From positions 124,001 through 188,000 of the forward strand of contig JACJJM010000004.1 in the NCBI GenBank assembly GCA_016900015.1: a stretch of 64,000 nt of DNA, read 5' to 3'. The stretch is from Phocaeicola coprophilus (GTDB lineage Bacteria > Bacteroidota > Bacteroidia > Bacteroidales > Bacteroidaceae). Below are positions 1 through 7,836 of the stretch, piece after piece; position 1 is the stretch's first letter, and every line of letters begins with the position of its first letter. Position numbers and translations under genes: made by a program. The notes beneath the pieces were generated by a model, which saw only the letters and a program-made list of their open reading frames with translations, had not been told where the DNA came from and did no database searches.

Positions 1-329
1 GCGGGCAGCAAGTCCTCCCCTGCTCCCAGCCGCTTCAACGCCCGCACCAGAGCCGCATTCCATCCCCAGGGGCGTATGGCATGGCAAGAGGCCACCCCTT
101 CGTCCAGCGTCACCCACCGTATAGAGGGGGCCGGACCACGCCCTCTTGTCCAAGCTTCAGCCGATTCCTTTCCGGGCACGGCTACCATACTTTCCCCGCA
201 CGGGGCTACCCAGGCCGGCAACACGGCCAGGTCGGCAGCCATCTGCCGCGCCGAAGCCGGAGGCTGATAGTAAGGGCTGTTGTTTCCGAGGGCCAGGTCG
301 TTGTCCGGGTTAAAGAGATAGAGATACAT
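1..329 (-). CDS. Hypothetical protein, N-terminal fragment (gene runs off the window start)
   Basis: Reading the minus strand from an ATG at 329 gives an open frame of about 109 codons that reaches the window edge without a stop. It begins MYLYLFNPDNDLALGNN and continues through PPASARQMAADLAVLPAW. This opening resembles a conserved Bacteroidales hypothetical family that starts with a similar (F)NP(E/D)NDLALA motif; I know of no assigned function for it. There is no signal peptide, so a cytoplasmic protein is likely. The plus-strand frames over the same bases look like shadows. The C-terminal part lies outside the window, so total length and domains cannot be judged. Confidence 0.6.
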   Translation of the reverse strand, partial: MYLYLFNPDNDLALGNNSPYYQPPASARQMAADLAVLPAWVAPCGESMVAVPGKESAEAWTRGRGPAPSIRWVTLDEGVASCHAIRPWGWNAALVRALKRLGAGEDLLP

Positions 330-534
330 ATATTACATTTTAAGTTGGAACACATCTTTCGTCACTATTCAGACGCGGATTAATTTTACATGAATATCCT
401 CAATCGGCCTACATGCACTCAAATTTTTGTCCCAACAAACCGGGGTCAGGACATTTGCGGACATTCAAATTGCATTTTCAAGACGGACAAAGATAAGACA
501 ATAACCCGGCATGGTCAAATCGTGGCAACCTCAT

Positions 535-616
535 TATCGCGAACATGAAGGCGTCACCATCGCGATAATGACACCTTCATGTTCGCGATAGTAAAGGAGA
601 GTGAATCGCTATTCCC
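535..616. repeat. TCGCGA phased array, locus 1 (23-bp period)
   Basis: Copies of an 11-mer related to ATCGCGATAGT start at 536, 559, 582 and 605, exactly 23 bp apart, while the 12 bases between them vary. The first and third units also form a perfect 17-bp inverted repeat (TATCGCGAACATGAAGG at 535-551 against its complement at 574-590), so the region can fold into a hairpin. The same arrangement recurs at 20126 and 51126. Confidence 0.75.
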
Positions 617-639
617 GGATGTCCAACATGCTGGGGACT

Positions 640-770
640 GAAAACTGTTTCGGCTTTATCGCGTGATGATTGGGACAGTCATTTTTGCACCTGTGAGGAG
701 GAAGACAGCGGACTATCTGACGGAGAACAGGAACGAAAAGGACAAAAAAATCACCCAAACTAAAGATGAA
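640..770 (+). repeat. Decayed MITE-A copy
   Basis: The left end (gaaaactgttt...ctttatcgcgtgatgattgg) and the interior (gacagcggactatctgacgg, gaacaggaacgaaaaggac) align with the intact MITE-A element at 40799-40998 in the same orientation. The right terminal repeat is missing, so this is a truncated, diverged copy. Confidence 0.65.
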
Positions 771-846
771 TTTCTATTTATTTAAAATGTTGCGATTCAT
801 CAAAAACATTTTATGTTCCATAATTCTGAATCACACAAAAACCTTG

Positions 847-854
847 TAATTTTG
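847..854 (+). promoter_or_regulatory. Bacteroidetes -7 box of the AraC gene
   Basis: TAATTTTG fits TAnnTTTG and lies 28 bp before the ATG at 882. It argues against translation starting further upstream at 813, since that position would precede the transcription start. Confidence 0.55.
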
Positions 855-881
855 GCCCGACAATCACGCAAACCGGAGACA

Positions 882-2003
882 ATGGATTACACGACATACG
901 AATGCTCGCTTGGCATCGCGCTGGTACTGATGCTGTTTTTTGCAGCCTACTTCCTTGCGGCGAAGACGCCTGACAAACCCATATTTGCCAACTATATCCG
1001 TTCACGCCGCATCATGGGCGTGGCCCTGCTGACGCTGTCCGCCAATTACTCGGTTCACTTGTTTTGCGGGCTTCGCTTCTCCCATCCCGACGCGGCCATT
1101 CTGATGAACCTTTCCACCTATTTCCTCTCCTACTGGCTGTTCAGCTCGGCCCTTACCGCCCTGCTCGACCGCCATTACCTGACCCGGCAACGCTTCCTGC
1201 GACATCTGCTCTATTGGCTTTCATTCACAGTCCTTTCCGGAGTCATCCTTATCGTCCTGCCCGGGTTCAAGCAACACGTCGGACTGATAGTCATGGCACT
1301 ATGTCTGCTCGCTTATGGCATCTACCTGGCACGAAAACTCATCATGACCTACCGCCGTGCAGTCCGCCTGTTTGACGACACCCAATCCGAACACATTGCC
1401 GCCTACATCCGGTGGATGTCTGTTTTCACCTGGTGGGCGGTCATTTACGGGGTAAGCTGCGGACTGCTGACGTTCCTGCCCGACCGGCTGGTGTTCCTAT
1501 GGATTCTTTCTTCCATCCCATTCTACATCTACCTCTATTGGTCCTACATGAACTACCTGCTTTGCTACGAACAAGTGGAAAACATTCTGGAGGGGATAAC
1601 CCGGACGGAGACCAGTGACAGCGACCCCGAGGCTGAAGAAACGCCACACGACACACCGGCCTACCATGCCACCATCGAAAAACAACTGAACGCATGGGTC
1701 GGCATGGACCGATATACCAGCCCGGGGCTGACCATCGAAGAACTGGCCGGAACTCTCCACACCAACCGCACCTACCTGTCTGCCTACATCAAGTCGACCT
1801 ACCACGTCTCGTTTCGCGAATGGATCGCAGAACTTCGCATCGGCTATGCCAAACAGATGCTGATGCGCCATCCCGATATGACCGTATCAGCCGTTTCTGA
1901 AGCTTCCGGTTTTCTCTCACTAAGCTATTTCACCAAAATCTTCACAGAAAAGGAAGGCTGTTCTCCCTCCAGATGGAGGAAGGCGAGAATCCTCGACTGC
2001 TGA
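882..2003 (+). CDS. Membrane-anchored AraC-family transcriptional regulator
   Basis: About 373 aa. The N-terminal two thirds hold roughly six hydrophobic segments (for example ALVLMLFFAAYFLAA, LLYWLSFTVLSGVILIVLPG, LVFLWILSSIPFYIYLYW). A short acidic linker (SDSDPEAEETPHD) follows. The last ~100 residues form an AraC/HTH_18 DNA-binding domain with the typical TIEELAGTLHTNRTYLSAYIK and ASGFLSLSYFTKIF helices. I chose the ATG at 882 over 813 because a -7 box lies between them. Such membrane-embedded AraC proteins often stand at the head of Bacteroidales fimbrial loci, and this one is directly upstream of one, so control of the fimbrial genes is a reasonable inference. The signal sensed is unknown. 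Confidence 0.85.
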   Translation: MDYTTYECSLGIALVLMLFFAAYFLAAKTPDKPIFANYIRSRRIMGVALLTLSANYSVHLFCGLRFSHPDAAILMNLSTYFLSYWLFSSALTALLDRHYLTRQRFLRHLLYWLSFTVLSGVILIVLPGFKQHVGLIVMALCLLAYGIYLARKLIMTYRRAVRLFDDTQSEHIAAYIRWMSVFTWWAVIYGVSCGLLTFLPDRLVFLWILSSIPFYIYLYWSYMNYLLCYEQVENILEGITRTETSDSDPEAEETPHDTPAYHATIEKQLNAWVGMDRYTSPGLTIEELAGTLHTNRTYLSAYIKSTYHVSFREWIAELRIGYAKQMLMRHPDMTVSAVSEASGFLSLSYFTKIFTEKEGCSPSRWRKARILDC

Positions 2004-2146
2004 TTCCGCATACTGCACTTTTGCTCTATCCACAAAATTTGCTCTAACGACAAAACCCGCCGTTGTCTTAACGACAAGTTTTTGCTTTATCACCAATAGC
2101 TTCTATGTTTCAACGTCTTAATTATTGGGCTATGGATTTTTTATAT

Positions 2147-2154
2147 TTACTTTG
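2147..2154 (+). promoter_or_regulatory. Probable -7 box of the fimbrial operon
   Basis: TTACTTTG is a 7/8 match to TAnnTTTG, preceded by TTG about 20 bp upstream. It lies 36 bp before the chosen ATG at 2191 and would exclude the upstream in-frame start at 2125. Confidence 0.4.
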
Positions 2155-2190
2155 TATAGCTGCAACCGACATTGGAAACATCAAAGCTCT

Positions 2191-3273
2191 ATGATAAACA
2201 TAAAATTCAAACACATTTTAAGCCTGTTTTTGTTGCTTTCGGCCATATCCCCGATTGTAGCCCACCAAAAAGCGGACACCACCTACATCTTCCGTTTCGT
2301 ACCACAGAAGGATATGTTCTATGTGCCGCTTGACGGCAACGACCGGGAGCTTGCCCGGCTGCTGGAATGCGTGCGCCGGAACAAGGACAGCATACTCGGC
2401 GGCAGTCTTCCGCTCTATGTGGACGGCTACTGCAATTCCCTTGACAGCGAAAAAGAAAACCTGCGGATGGCCGCCATCCGTTCCAACCGGGTGAAATCGG
2501 AACTTATTGTGCGCGGCGGAATCAAAGAGGAATGTTTCATCACCAAGAACCATGCTTCCGACGGTCTGGACTGTGTGGTAGTGACGATAAGAGTCACCCT
2601 TAACACGCCCCATAATGTGGGGGTCAACGACAGTCAGCACACTGACGGCGAAAAAGGGCACACGGAAGCCCTCATGACAGAAAAGACAGACATGCCGGTA
2701 GCGCATGATGCCGCAACGGGACAACAGGCGATTGGTACCGCCACCCCCGAAGCAAGCCCAAGCCTCCCTTCGGGGGAGGTTGGAGGGGCTTATGCTTCTC
2801 TTTCCCTGCGTGCCAACCTGCTGCGCTGGGCTACCCTGACACCCGATTTAGGACTTGAATGGCGCATCTGCCCGTCGTGGGGCATTGCCGTAAACGGCTC
2901 GTGGACTTCTTGGAGCTGGAGCGACAAGGACCGCCGCTATGCCCTCTGGGAAGTGGCTCCGGAAGTGCGTTACTATATGGGCGAGAAGAAAGCCTGGTAT
3001 CTGGGTGCTATGTTCAAGGCCGGACAGTTCAACTACAAGCTCTCCGGCACGGGCAAGCAGGGCGACCTGATGGGTGGCGGCATCACTGCCGGCTACCAGC
3101 TGCGGCTGAACAAGGCATTAGATCTTGATTTCAACCTCGGTCTGGGCTACCTGAATGCCGACTATGAGAAATATGAAGTCATCGACGGTGTACGAGTGCG
3201 CAAAGGCAGTGAGACAAAGGACTGGTGGGGCCCCATCAACGCCGGTGTGACATTGGTGTGGAAACTTTTCTAA
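2191..3273 (+). CDS. DUF3575 outer-membrane protein of the fimbrial locus
   Basis: About 360 aa with a clear signal peptide (FKHILSLFLLLSAISPIVA). The N-terminal part up to about residue 130 (LYVDGYCNSLDSEKENLRMAAIRSNRVKSEL) resembles the OmpA-like region found in this family. The C-terminal ~150 residues are a DUF3575 beta-barrel-like domain (SLRANLLRWATLTPDLGLEW, EVRYYMGEKKAWYLG, ending VTLVWKLF with a terminal aromatic). In Bacteroidales this family regularly precedes the FimB/Mfa2 anchor, as here with an 18-bp gap, so an envelope role in fimbria assembly is inferred. Between the two domains the peptide SLPSGEVGGA is encoded by a GC-rich palindrome-like stretch (ctcccttcgggggaggttgg), which looks like an inserted short repeat read in frame. 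Confidence 0.8.
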   Translation: MINIKFKHILSLFLLLSAISPIVAHQKADTTYIFRFVPQKDMFYVPLDGNDRELARLLECVRRNKDSILGGSLPLYVDGYCNSLDSEKENLRMAAIRSNRVKSELIVRGGIKEECFITKNHASDGLDCVVVTIRVTLNTPHNVGVNDSQHTDGEKGHTEALMTEKTDMPVAHDAATGQQAIGTATPEASPSLPSGEVGGAYASLSLRANLLRWATLTPDLGLEWRICPSWGIAVNGSWTSWSWSDKDRRYALWEVAPEVRYYMGEKKAWYLGAMFKAGQFNYKLSGTGKQGDLMGGGITAGYQLRLNKALDLDFNLGLGYLNADYEKYEVIDGVRVRKGSETKDWWGPINAGVTLVWKLF

Positions 3274-3291
3274 CAGAGGGAGGAAGACAAT

Positions 3292-4179
3292 ATGAAAGTA
3301 AGACAATATATAAATATGATGGGAATGGCAGCCGCCGTGCTGCTCTCTTCCTGCGTGAAGGACACGCTCTATGATACGCCGCACCCCGACCACGGGAAGA
3401 TTGCGGTGACAGCCGACTGGTCGGCCCGCGGTGAGGGCATCGACATACCTGCCACATGGACGGTCACCATGGGCGACTACACGGGTACGGAGACTTCCGC
3501 CACCCATGCCCCCGACCATCTGTTTGCTCCGGGCAGCTACACCCTTGCGGTGTGGAATCCGGCTGAAGGAATCACGGTAAGCGGTACCACCGCCACCGTT
3601 GCCGCAGCCACGGGAAACCGGGCAGGCACGGATGCCTTTGTGAACAATGCTCCGGGATGGTTCTTTACCTATACGCAGCAGATGAGCATCGAGAAAGACA
3701 AGGACTATCCGCTGACCGCCGCGATGAAGCAGCAGGTGCGCGAGCTGACGCTTGTCGTCGAGCCGACGGGTGATGCCGCCGGACGCATCACGGAGATTGT
3801 TGCCCATCTGACGGGTGCAGCCGGAACACTCGACTTCGCAACCGATACCTACGGAGCCGCTTCGAACGTCGTGCTGCCCTTCACGAAGATTACCGAAGGA
3901 GCCGATGCCGGCAAGTGGAAAGCCACGGTACGGCTGCTGGGTGTGACCGGCACGGAACAGCTGCTGACGGGCGAAATCCGCTATGCTGACGGCAACCCGA
4001 CCCCCACCACGCTGAAAAGCGACCTTACGGAAGCTCTCAAGGAGTTCAACACCGGAAAGGGCGAATCGCTGACCCTCGGCGGAACGCTGGTTGAGACTCC
4101 CGAAGGCATGGAAGTGGACGGAGCCGGAATTACCGGTTGGAAACCGATAGACGGTGGCGAAGTGGGTGCCGATTTGTAA
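3292..4179 (+). CDS. FimB/Mfa2-family fimbrial anchor lipoprotein
   Basis: 295 aa. It starts with a lipoprotein signal (MGMAAAVLLSSC, lipobox Cys at residue 21), so the mature protein is expected in the outer membrane. The layout, CVKDTLYDTPHPDHGKIAVT followed by beta-rich sequence, is typical of FimB/Mfa2 (PF08842) proteins, which anchor and limit the length of FimA/Mfa1 fimbriae. The C-terminus GWKPIDGGEVGADL is nearly the same as that of the fimbrillin at 5133-6023, which suggests a shared terminal strand. The gene follows the DUF3575 gene closely and is separated from the fimbrillins by the HigB/HigA pair. Confidence 0.75.
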   Translation: MKVRQYINMMGMAAAVLLSSCVKDTLYDTPHPDHGKIAVTADWSARGEGIDIPATWTVTMGDYTGTETSATHAPDHLFAPGSYTLAVWNPAEGITVSGTTATVAAATGNRAGTDAFVNNAPGWFFTYTQQMSIEKDKDYPLTAAMKQQVRELTLVVEPTGDAAGRITEIVAHLTGAAGTLDFATDTYGAASNVVLPFTKITEGADAGKWKATVRLLGVTGTEQLLTGEIRYADGNPTPTTLKSDLTEALKEFNTGKGESLTLGGTLVETPEGMEVDGAGITGWKPIDGGEVGADL

Positions 4180-4318
4180 TCGTGCGGCAACATCCTCAAT
4201 GACAGACATATCATGCCCGGCAAAGGCATGAACGTATGGAAAGTGTTCTTTGACAGATTGGGAAACGGGAAACTTATGGCAGTTATATAAAATACTTCCA
4301 CTTTTTTAGTGGATATAT

Positions 4319-4339
4319 GAGAGAGTTCTCTTATCTTTG
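4319..4339 (+). promoter_or_regulatory. Promoter/operator of the HigB-HigA pair
   Basis: A -7 box TATCTTTG at 4332-4339 is directly preceded and overlapped by the dyad-like 13-mer GAGAGAGTTCTCT (4319-4331). Such a dyad over the promoter is where an autoregulatory antitoxin would bind. The same 13-mer occurs upstream of the VirE gene at 61763. Confidence 0.5.
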
Positions 4340-4365
4340 CTACGTGAACAACCATACGGAAAGCA

Positions 4366-4683
4366 ATGGAGATAAACTTTGATAAGGACTATTTGCGCCA
4401 GTTGTACGAGGAAGGGAAAACGACGGACAAGAAACATCGTTTCCAGCCGCATATCGTGGCACGCTACCAGTTGCGCATCAAAGTGCTGGAACAAGCAAGA
4501 AGCGTGGAAGAGCTTTACGCCATCCACTCGCTTCATTATGAAGTGTTGAAAGGTGACAAGGCTGGTATTTCCTCCATCCGGGTGAACGACCAGTACCGCA
4601 TTGAGTTCACGGTAGAACAGGTCTCATCGGAAACGGTGGTGACCATCTGCAATATACTTGAATTATCAAACCATTATAAATAG
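4366..4683 (+). CDS. higB: HigB-type toxin (RelE/ParE superfamily)
   Basis: 105 aa, the usual size of a HigB toxin. It has the plasmid-maintenance killer pattern: LYEEGKTTDKKHRFQPHIVARY early, then LHYEVLKGDKAGISSIRVNDQYRIEF, where the IRVNDQYRI strand is the characteristic core of ribosome-dependent mRNA interferases of this group. The partner antitoxin starts 8 bp after the TAG stop, which is the toxin-first order typical of higBA. The pair is inserted between the fimbrial anchor and the first fimbrillin, so it is probably a mobile or stabilising insertion rather than a fimbrial function. Activity is inferred from family only. Confidence 0.85.
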   Translation: MEINFDKDYLRQLYEEGKTTDKKHRFQPHIVARYQLRIKVLEQARSVEELYAIHSLHYEVLKGDKAGISSIRVNDQYRIEFTVEQVSSETVVTICNILELSNHYK

Positions 4684-4690
4684 AATAATT

Positions 4691-4999
4691 ATGGGAAAAT
4701 ACATCTGTCAACGCCCTATACATCCGGGCGAACTGTTGAAGGAAGAGACCGAAGAACGCAAGCTCTCGCAGCGCAGGTTGGCCGAGCAGATGGGTATCTC
4801 CTACAAAGTATTGAATGATATTCTCAACTGCCGCAGGCCGATTACTACGCAGACAGCGATGCTCTTCGAGGCAGCTTTGGGTATCAGTGCTTCGCTACTG
4901 ATGCGGATGCAGCTTGATTGCAATATGCAGCAGGCAGCTGCAGACCCCTCTTTCATGGAGCGTCTGAAGCAGGTGCGCAAGTACGCCGCCATGCTGTAG
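4691..4999 (+). CDS. higA: HigA-type antitoxin, XRE helix-turn-helix
   Basis: 102 aa. It begins MGKYICQRPIHPGELLKEETEERKL; the PIHPGE(L/I)L motif is diagnostic for HigA/VapI antitoxins. A helix-turn-helix follows (SQRRLAEQMGISYKVLNDILNCRRPIT). I chose the ATG at 4691, after the toxin stop, rather than an in-frame upstream start at 4658 that would overlap the toxin and lacks the motif context. It should neutralise the upstream HigB and repress the shared promoter through the dyad at 4319-4331 (inference). Confidence 0.88.
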   Translation: MGKYICQRPIHPGELLKEETEERKLSQRRLAEQMGISYKVLNDILNCRRPITTQTAMLFEAALGISASLLMRMQLDCNMQQAAADPSFMERLKQVRKYAAML

Positions 5000-5132
5000 C
5001 TCACGGTACACTGAAAGTTTTCCGTCCCGCTTCTCCCGACAAAAGGGGAAGACGGGACGTTTTCGTTTCCCCTCTCTCCCGAAGAACGCTTATAAGAACA
5101 GATTATTAACAACTTAACACTTATAAGCGATA

Positions 5133-6023
5133 ATGAGAATAAGACATTTTACCCTTGCAGCGCTCGCCCTCGCACTGGCAGCCTGCAATAACGACAACGA
5201 GATTCTGAACAATGACGGTCCCGTGGCCGCCCGGTTTATCGCCGACATCGCCCCTGCCACCCGCGCCAGCGGAACCACATGGACTGGCGGAGACCGCATC
5301 GGCGTCACCGACATCGGCAACGATACCAGGTACGGCAACGTGCCTTTCATCCTGAAGAACGGGAAATTTGAGGCAGAAGAAAAGGTCATCTATATCGAAG
5401 ATGTAAAGACCCATACTTTCCGCGCCTACTATCCGTACAACGCAGCGGGAGGCACCCTCGCAGCCACGACCGATGCCACGGCGCAGCAGAACCAGCCTGC
5501 CATCGACTTCCTCTTTGCCTCGGGAGCCACGGGAGACAAAAACAGCCCGGTGGTGAGCTTCACCGACAAAACCGACAAAGGCGGTGCAGACAACTCCTTC
5601 CACCACCGCATGAGCCGGATAACCCTTACCTTCGAGGCGGGCGACGGCGTGGATTTCAGTATGATCAAGCCTGAACGTTACACGCTGGACGGATTGATAC
5701 TCACCGGTACGTTCAACACAGCCGACGGTATTGCCACCGCAGACGACGGGGCACAGACCGGAGAACTGACCATGGAGCTGGCAGACGGCAACCTCACGTC
5801 ATCGGTCATCCTATTCCCGCAGACAGCTGCCTCCCTGCCGTTGACTGTGAATTACAGAAGTCAGAATTATCATGCCACGCTCACCGTGCCCGAAGGCGCA
5901 CTGCAGGCGGGAAACAACTATACCTATACCGTCAAGGTACGCAACAAAGGCCTTGAAGTCAGCGAAGCCACCATTGCAAAGTGGAACGATGTAGACGGCG
6001 GAGAAGTGGGTGCTGACCTGTAA
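5133..6023 (+). CDS. Fimbrillin-family lipoprotein
   Basis: 296 aa. Lipoprotein signal FTLAALALALAAC (lipobox Cys at about residue 18). The mature part is a fimbrillin (Mfa_like_1) domain: early ATRASGTTWTGGDRIGV, then FHHRMSRITLTFEAGDGV, and AGNNYTYTVKVRNKGLEVSEATIAKWND close to the C-terminus. These are the standard landmarks of Bacteroidales major or accessory fimbrial subunits, which are exported as lipoproteins and assembled after N-terminal cleavage by donor-strand exchange. The end DGGEVGADL matches the FimB-like protein upstream. Followed after 27 bp by another fimbrillin gene. Confidence 0.85.
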   Translation: MRIRHFTLAALALALAACNNDNEILNNDGPVAARFIADIAPATRASGTTWTGGDRIGVTDIGNDTRYGNVPFILKNGKFEAEEKVIYIEDVKTHTFRAYYPYNAAGGTLAATTDATAQQNQPAIDFLFASGATGDKNSPVVSFTDKTDKGGADNSFHHRMSRITLTFEAGDGVDFSMIKPERYTLDGLILTGTFNTADGIATADDGAQTGELTMELADGNLTSSVILFPQTAASLPLTVNYRSQNYHATLTVPEGALQAGNNYTYTVKVRNKGLEVSEATIAKWNDVDGGEVGADL

Positions 6024-6050
6024 GACATTACTAATTAAGAATGAAGAATT

Positions 6051-7817
6051 ATGAGACATAGATTATTTATCCCCGCAGCCACCGCGCTGCTGCTCGGCCT
6101 TGCTGCCTGCACACAGGACGAACTGGCCGACGACAACCGTCTGCCCGAAGGCGAATATCCCGTAGTCATCCGTGCCACCGGATTGTCCGTAGAGGCAACG
6201 CCGCAGGCGGCCCCATCCACCCGTGCCACCGTGGACGGCGACTGGCAAGGTGTACAGACCGTGGCTCTCAAGATGGGCGACGCGGTAAAGGAATACACCG
6301 TAACGGCTACGGATGCCGACGGATACAAGAGCGCCACGCTCTCACGCACGGACGACACGCACTACTGGACCAGCCGCGACCCGATTACCGTATCGGCATG
6401 GTGGCCTATCGACAAGGCTGACATCACACGGATGCCTGCCGTGAAGGTGGCCGAAGACCAAAGCAAGTTGGCAGACTTCCAGAACAGCGACTTCATCTCT
6501 GCTGAAAACCAGACGGTAAAATTTGACGACCCGAAACTCACCTTTACCCACCGCACGGCACGCGTGGCAATCGAACTGAAGCCCGGCACAGGATTCACGA
6601 GCGTGGACGGTGCCACAGTGAGCCTCGTGAGCCTGTCCACCGATAACGGCAACCCGACCGCCATCCAGACCTACCACGCAAGCGGCAACAGCTACGAGGC
6701 ACTGACCGCCCCGCAGACCGTTGCGAAAGGCGAGCCGTTCATCCGCGTGGAACTTGGCGGCGGCAACTTCTACTTCCGCCCGCAGAACGACGTCGTGCTG
6801 GAGGCGGGCAACCGCTATACCTACACCGTCAAGGTGAACGCCACCGGCCTGACGCTGGCAGGCTGTGAAATCGGCAAATGGGACGACGGCGGCGGCGAGA
6901 GCGGCGCAGCCGAGGATTTGGGCTACAACTACGACACCAACACCAAGACCTACACGGTCTATAACGCAGACGGCCTGCTGGCATGGAACGAAGCCGCACA
7001 AAAAGACGAATCGATAAATTGTACCCTCTCCGCCGACATCAACATGGCGGGTAAGGGATGGACACCGATAGGCACAGACGAAAACAATTCATACAACGGT
7101 ACCTTCGACGGTAACGGCAAGACCATCACTGGGCTGACCGTCAATCAGTCGGAAAAAAACTATGCGGGTCTGTTCGGTTGTCTTGGTTCCGACGGCAAGG
7201 TGCAGAACCTGACGCTGGAAAATGTACATATATCTGGTGTCTTCTACGTTGGCAGCGTAGTGGGAACAAACTTTGGTACCGTGAGCGGCTGCACCGCCTC
7301 TGGAAATATCACGGGAACTGAAAGCTGTATCGGTGGTGTGGTGGGACAGAACAGAGGCACCGTGACCGGCTGCACTGTCTCGGGCAACATTTCCAGCAAC
7401 CAATATACCGGCGGTGTGGTGGGAGAAAACTTCGGCACTGTGAGCGCCTGCTACCATGCCACGGGAGATGTCACGGGAAATATCAACTATGTCGGCGGCG
7501 TGGTAGGATGGAACTATTACGGCACCGTGACCGCCTGTTACCATGTCAATGGAAATGTCACGGCAACTTACAACTGGGTCGGTAGCGTGGCGGGATTCAA
7601 CAACGGCGTCGGTAGTGTGACCGCCTGCTACTGGAACGACAGTCCTGATCCCGGTATCGGATACGACAATGGCAGCGGTCAAGCCACAAAAGTGGACGGC
7701 ACAGATGTTACCTGGGCAGATGCCGTTGATGCCATGAACAGCGCCTTGCAGAACGCAGGCTCAGAGTGGCGTTACGAACTTACCGGAGAACTGCCCACGC
7801 TGAAGAAAGAAGAATAA
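6051..7817 (+). CDS. Fimbrillin-domain lipoprotein with C-terminal GLUG repeats
   Basis: 588 aa. Lipoprotein signal (ATALLLGLAAC) and an N-terminal fimbrillin-like domain (TRATVDGDWQGVQTVALKMG, LTFTHRTARVAIEL, AGNRYTYTVKVNATGLTLAGCEIGKWDD) to about residue 290. The rest is a parallel-beta repeat region with GLUG-type motifs (YAGLFGCLGSDGKVQNL, YVGSVVGTNFGTVSGC, IGGVVGQNRGTVTGC, VGGVVGWNYYGTVTAC). GLUG repeats are found in surface adhesins, so this is best read as a fimbrial tip or accessory adhesin. The next gene is a clear paralogue, pointing to tandem duplication. Ligand unknown. Confidence 0.82.
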   Translation: MRHRLFIPAATALLLGLAACTQDELADDNRLPEGEYPVVIRATGLSVEATPQAAPSTRATVDGDWQGVQTVALKMGDAVKEYTVTATDADGYKSATLSRTDDTHYWTSRDPITVSAWWPIDKADITRMPAVKVAEDQSKLADFQNSDFISAENQTVKFDDPKLTFTHRTARVAIELKPGTGFTSVDGATVSLVSLSTDNGNPTAIQTYHASGNSYEALTAPQTVAKGEPFIRVELGGGNFYFRPQNDVVLEAGNRYTYTVKVNATGLTLAGCEIGKWDDGGGESGAAEDLGYNYDTNTKTYTVYNADGLLAWNEAAQKDESINCTLSADINMAGKGWTPIGTDENNSYNGTFDGNGKTITGLTVNQSEKNYAGLFGCLGSDGKVQNLTLENVHISGVFYVGSVVGTNFGTVSGCTASGNITGTESCIGGVVGQNRGTVTGCTVSGNISSNQYTGGVVGENFGTVSACYHATGDVTGNINYVGGVVGWNYYGTVTACYHVNGNVTATYNWVGSVAGFNNGVGSVTACYWNDSPDPGIGYDNGSGQATKVDGTDVTWADAVDAMNSALQNAGSEWRYELTGELPTLKKEE

Positions 7818-7836
7818 CCTCTAAACAACACGCATC

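Larger units (their letters stand above)
330..846. other. Repeat-rich intergenic region
   Basis: No convincing gene is seen between the divergent hypothetical protein and the AraC regulator. The stretch holds a single acgcggat half-element near 369-383, the first TCGCGA phased array (535-616) and a decayed copy of MITE-A (about 640-770). The promoter of the AraC gene starts at the right end. Confidence 0.6.
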
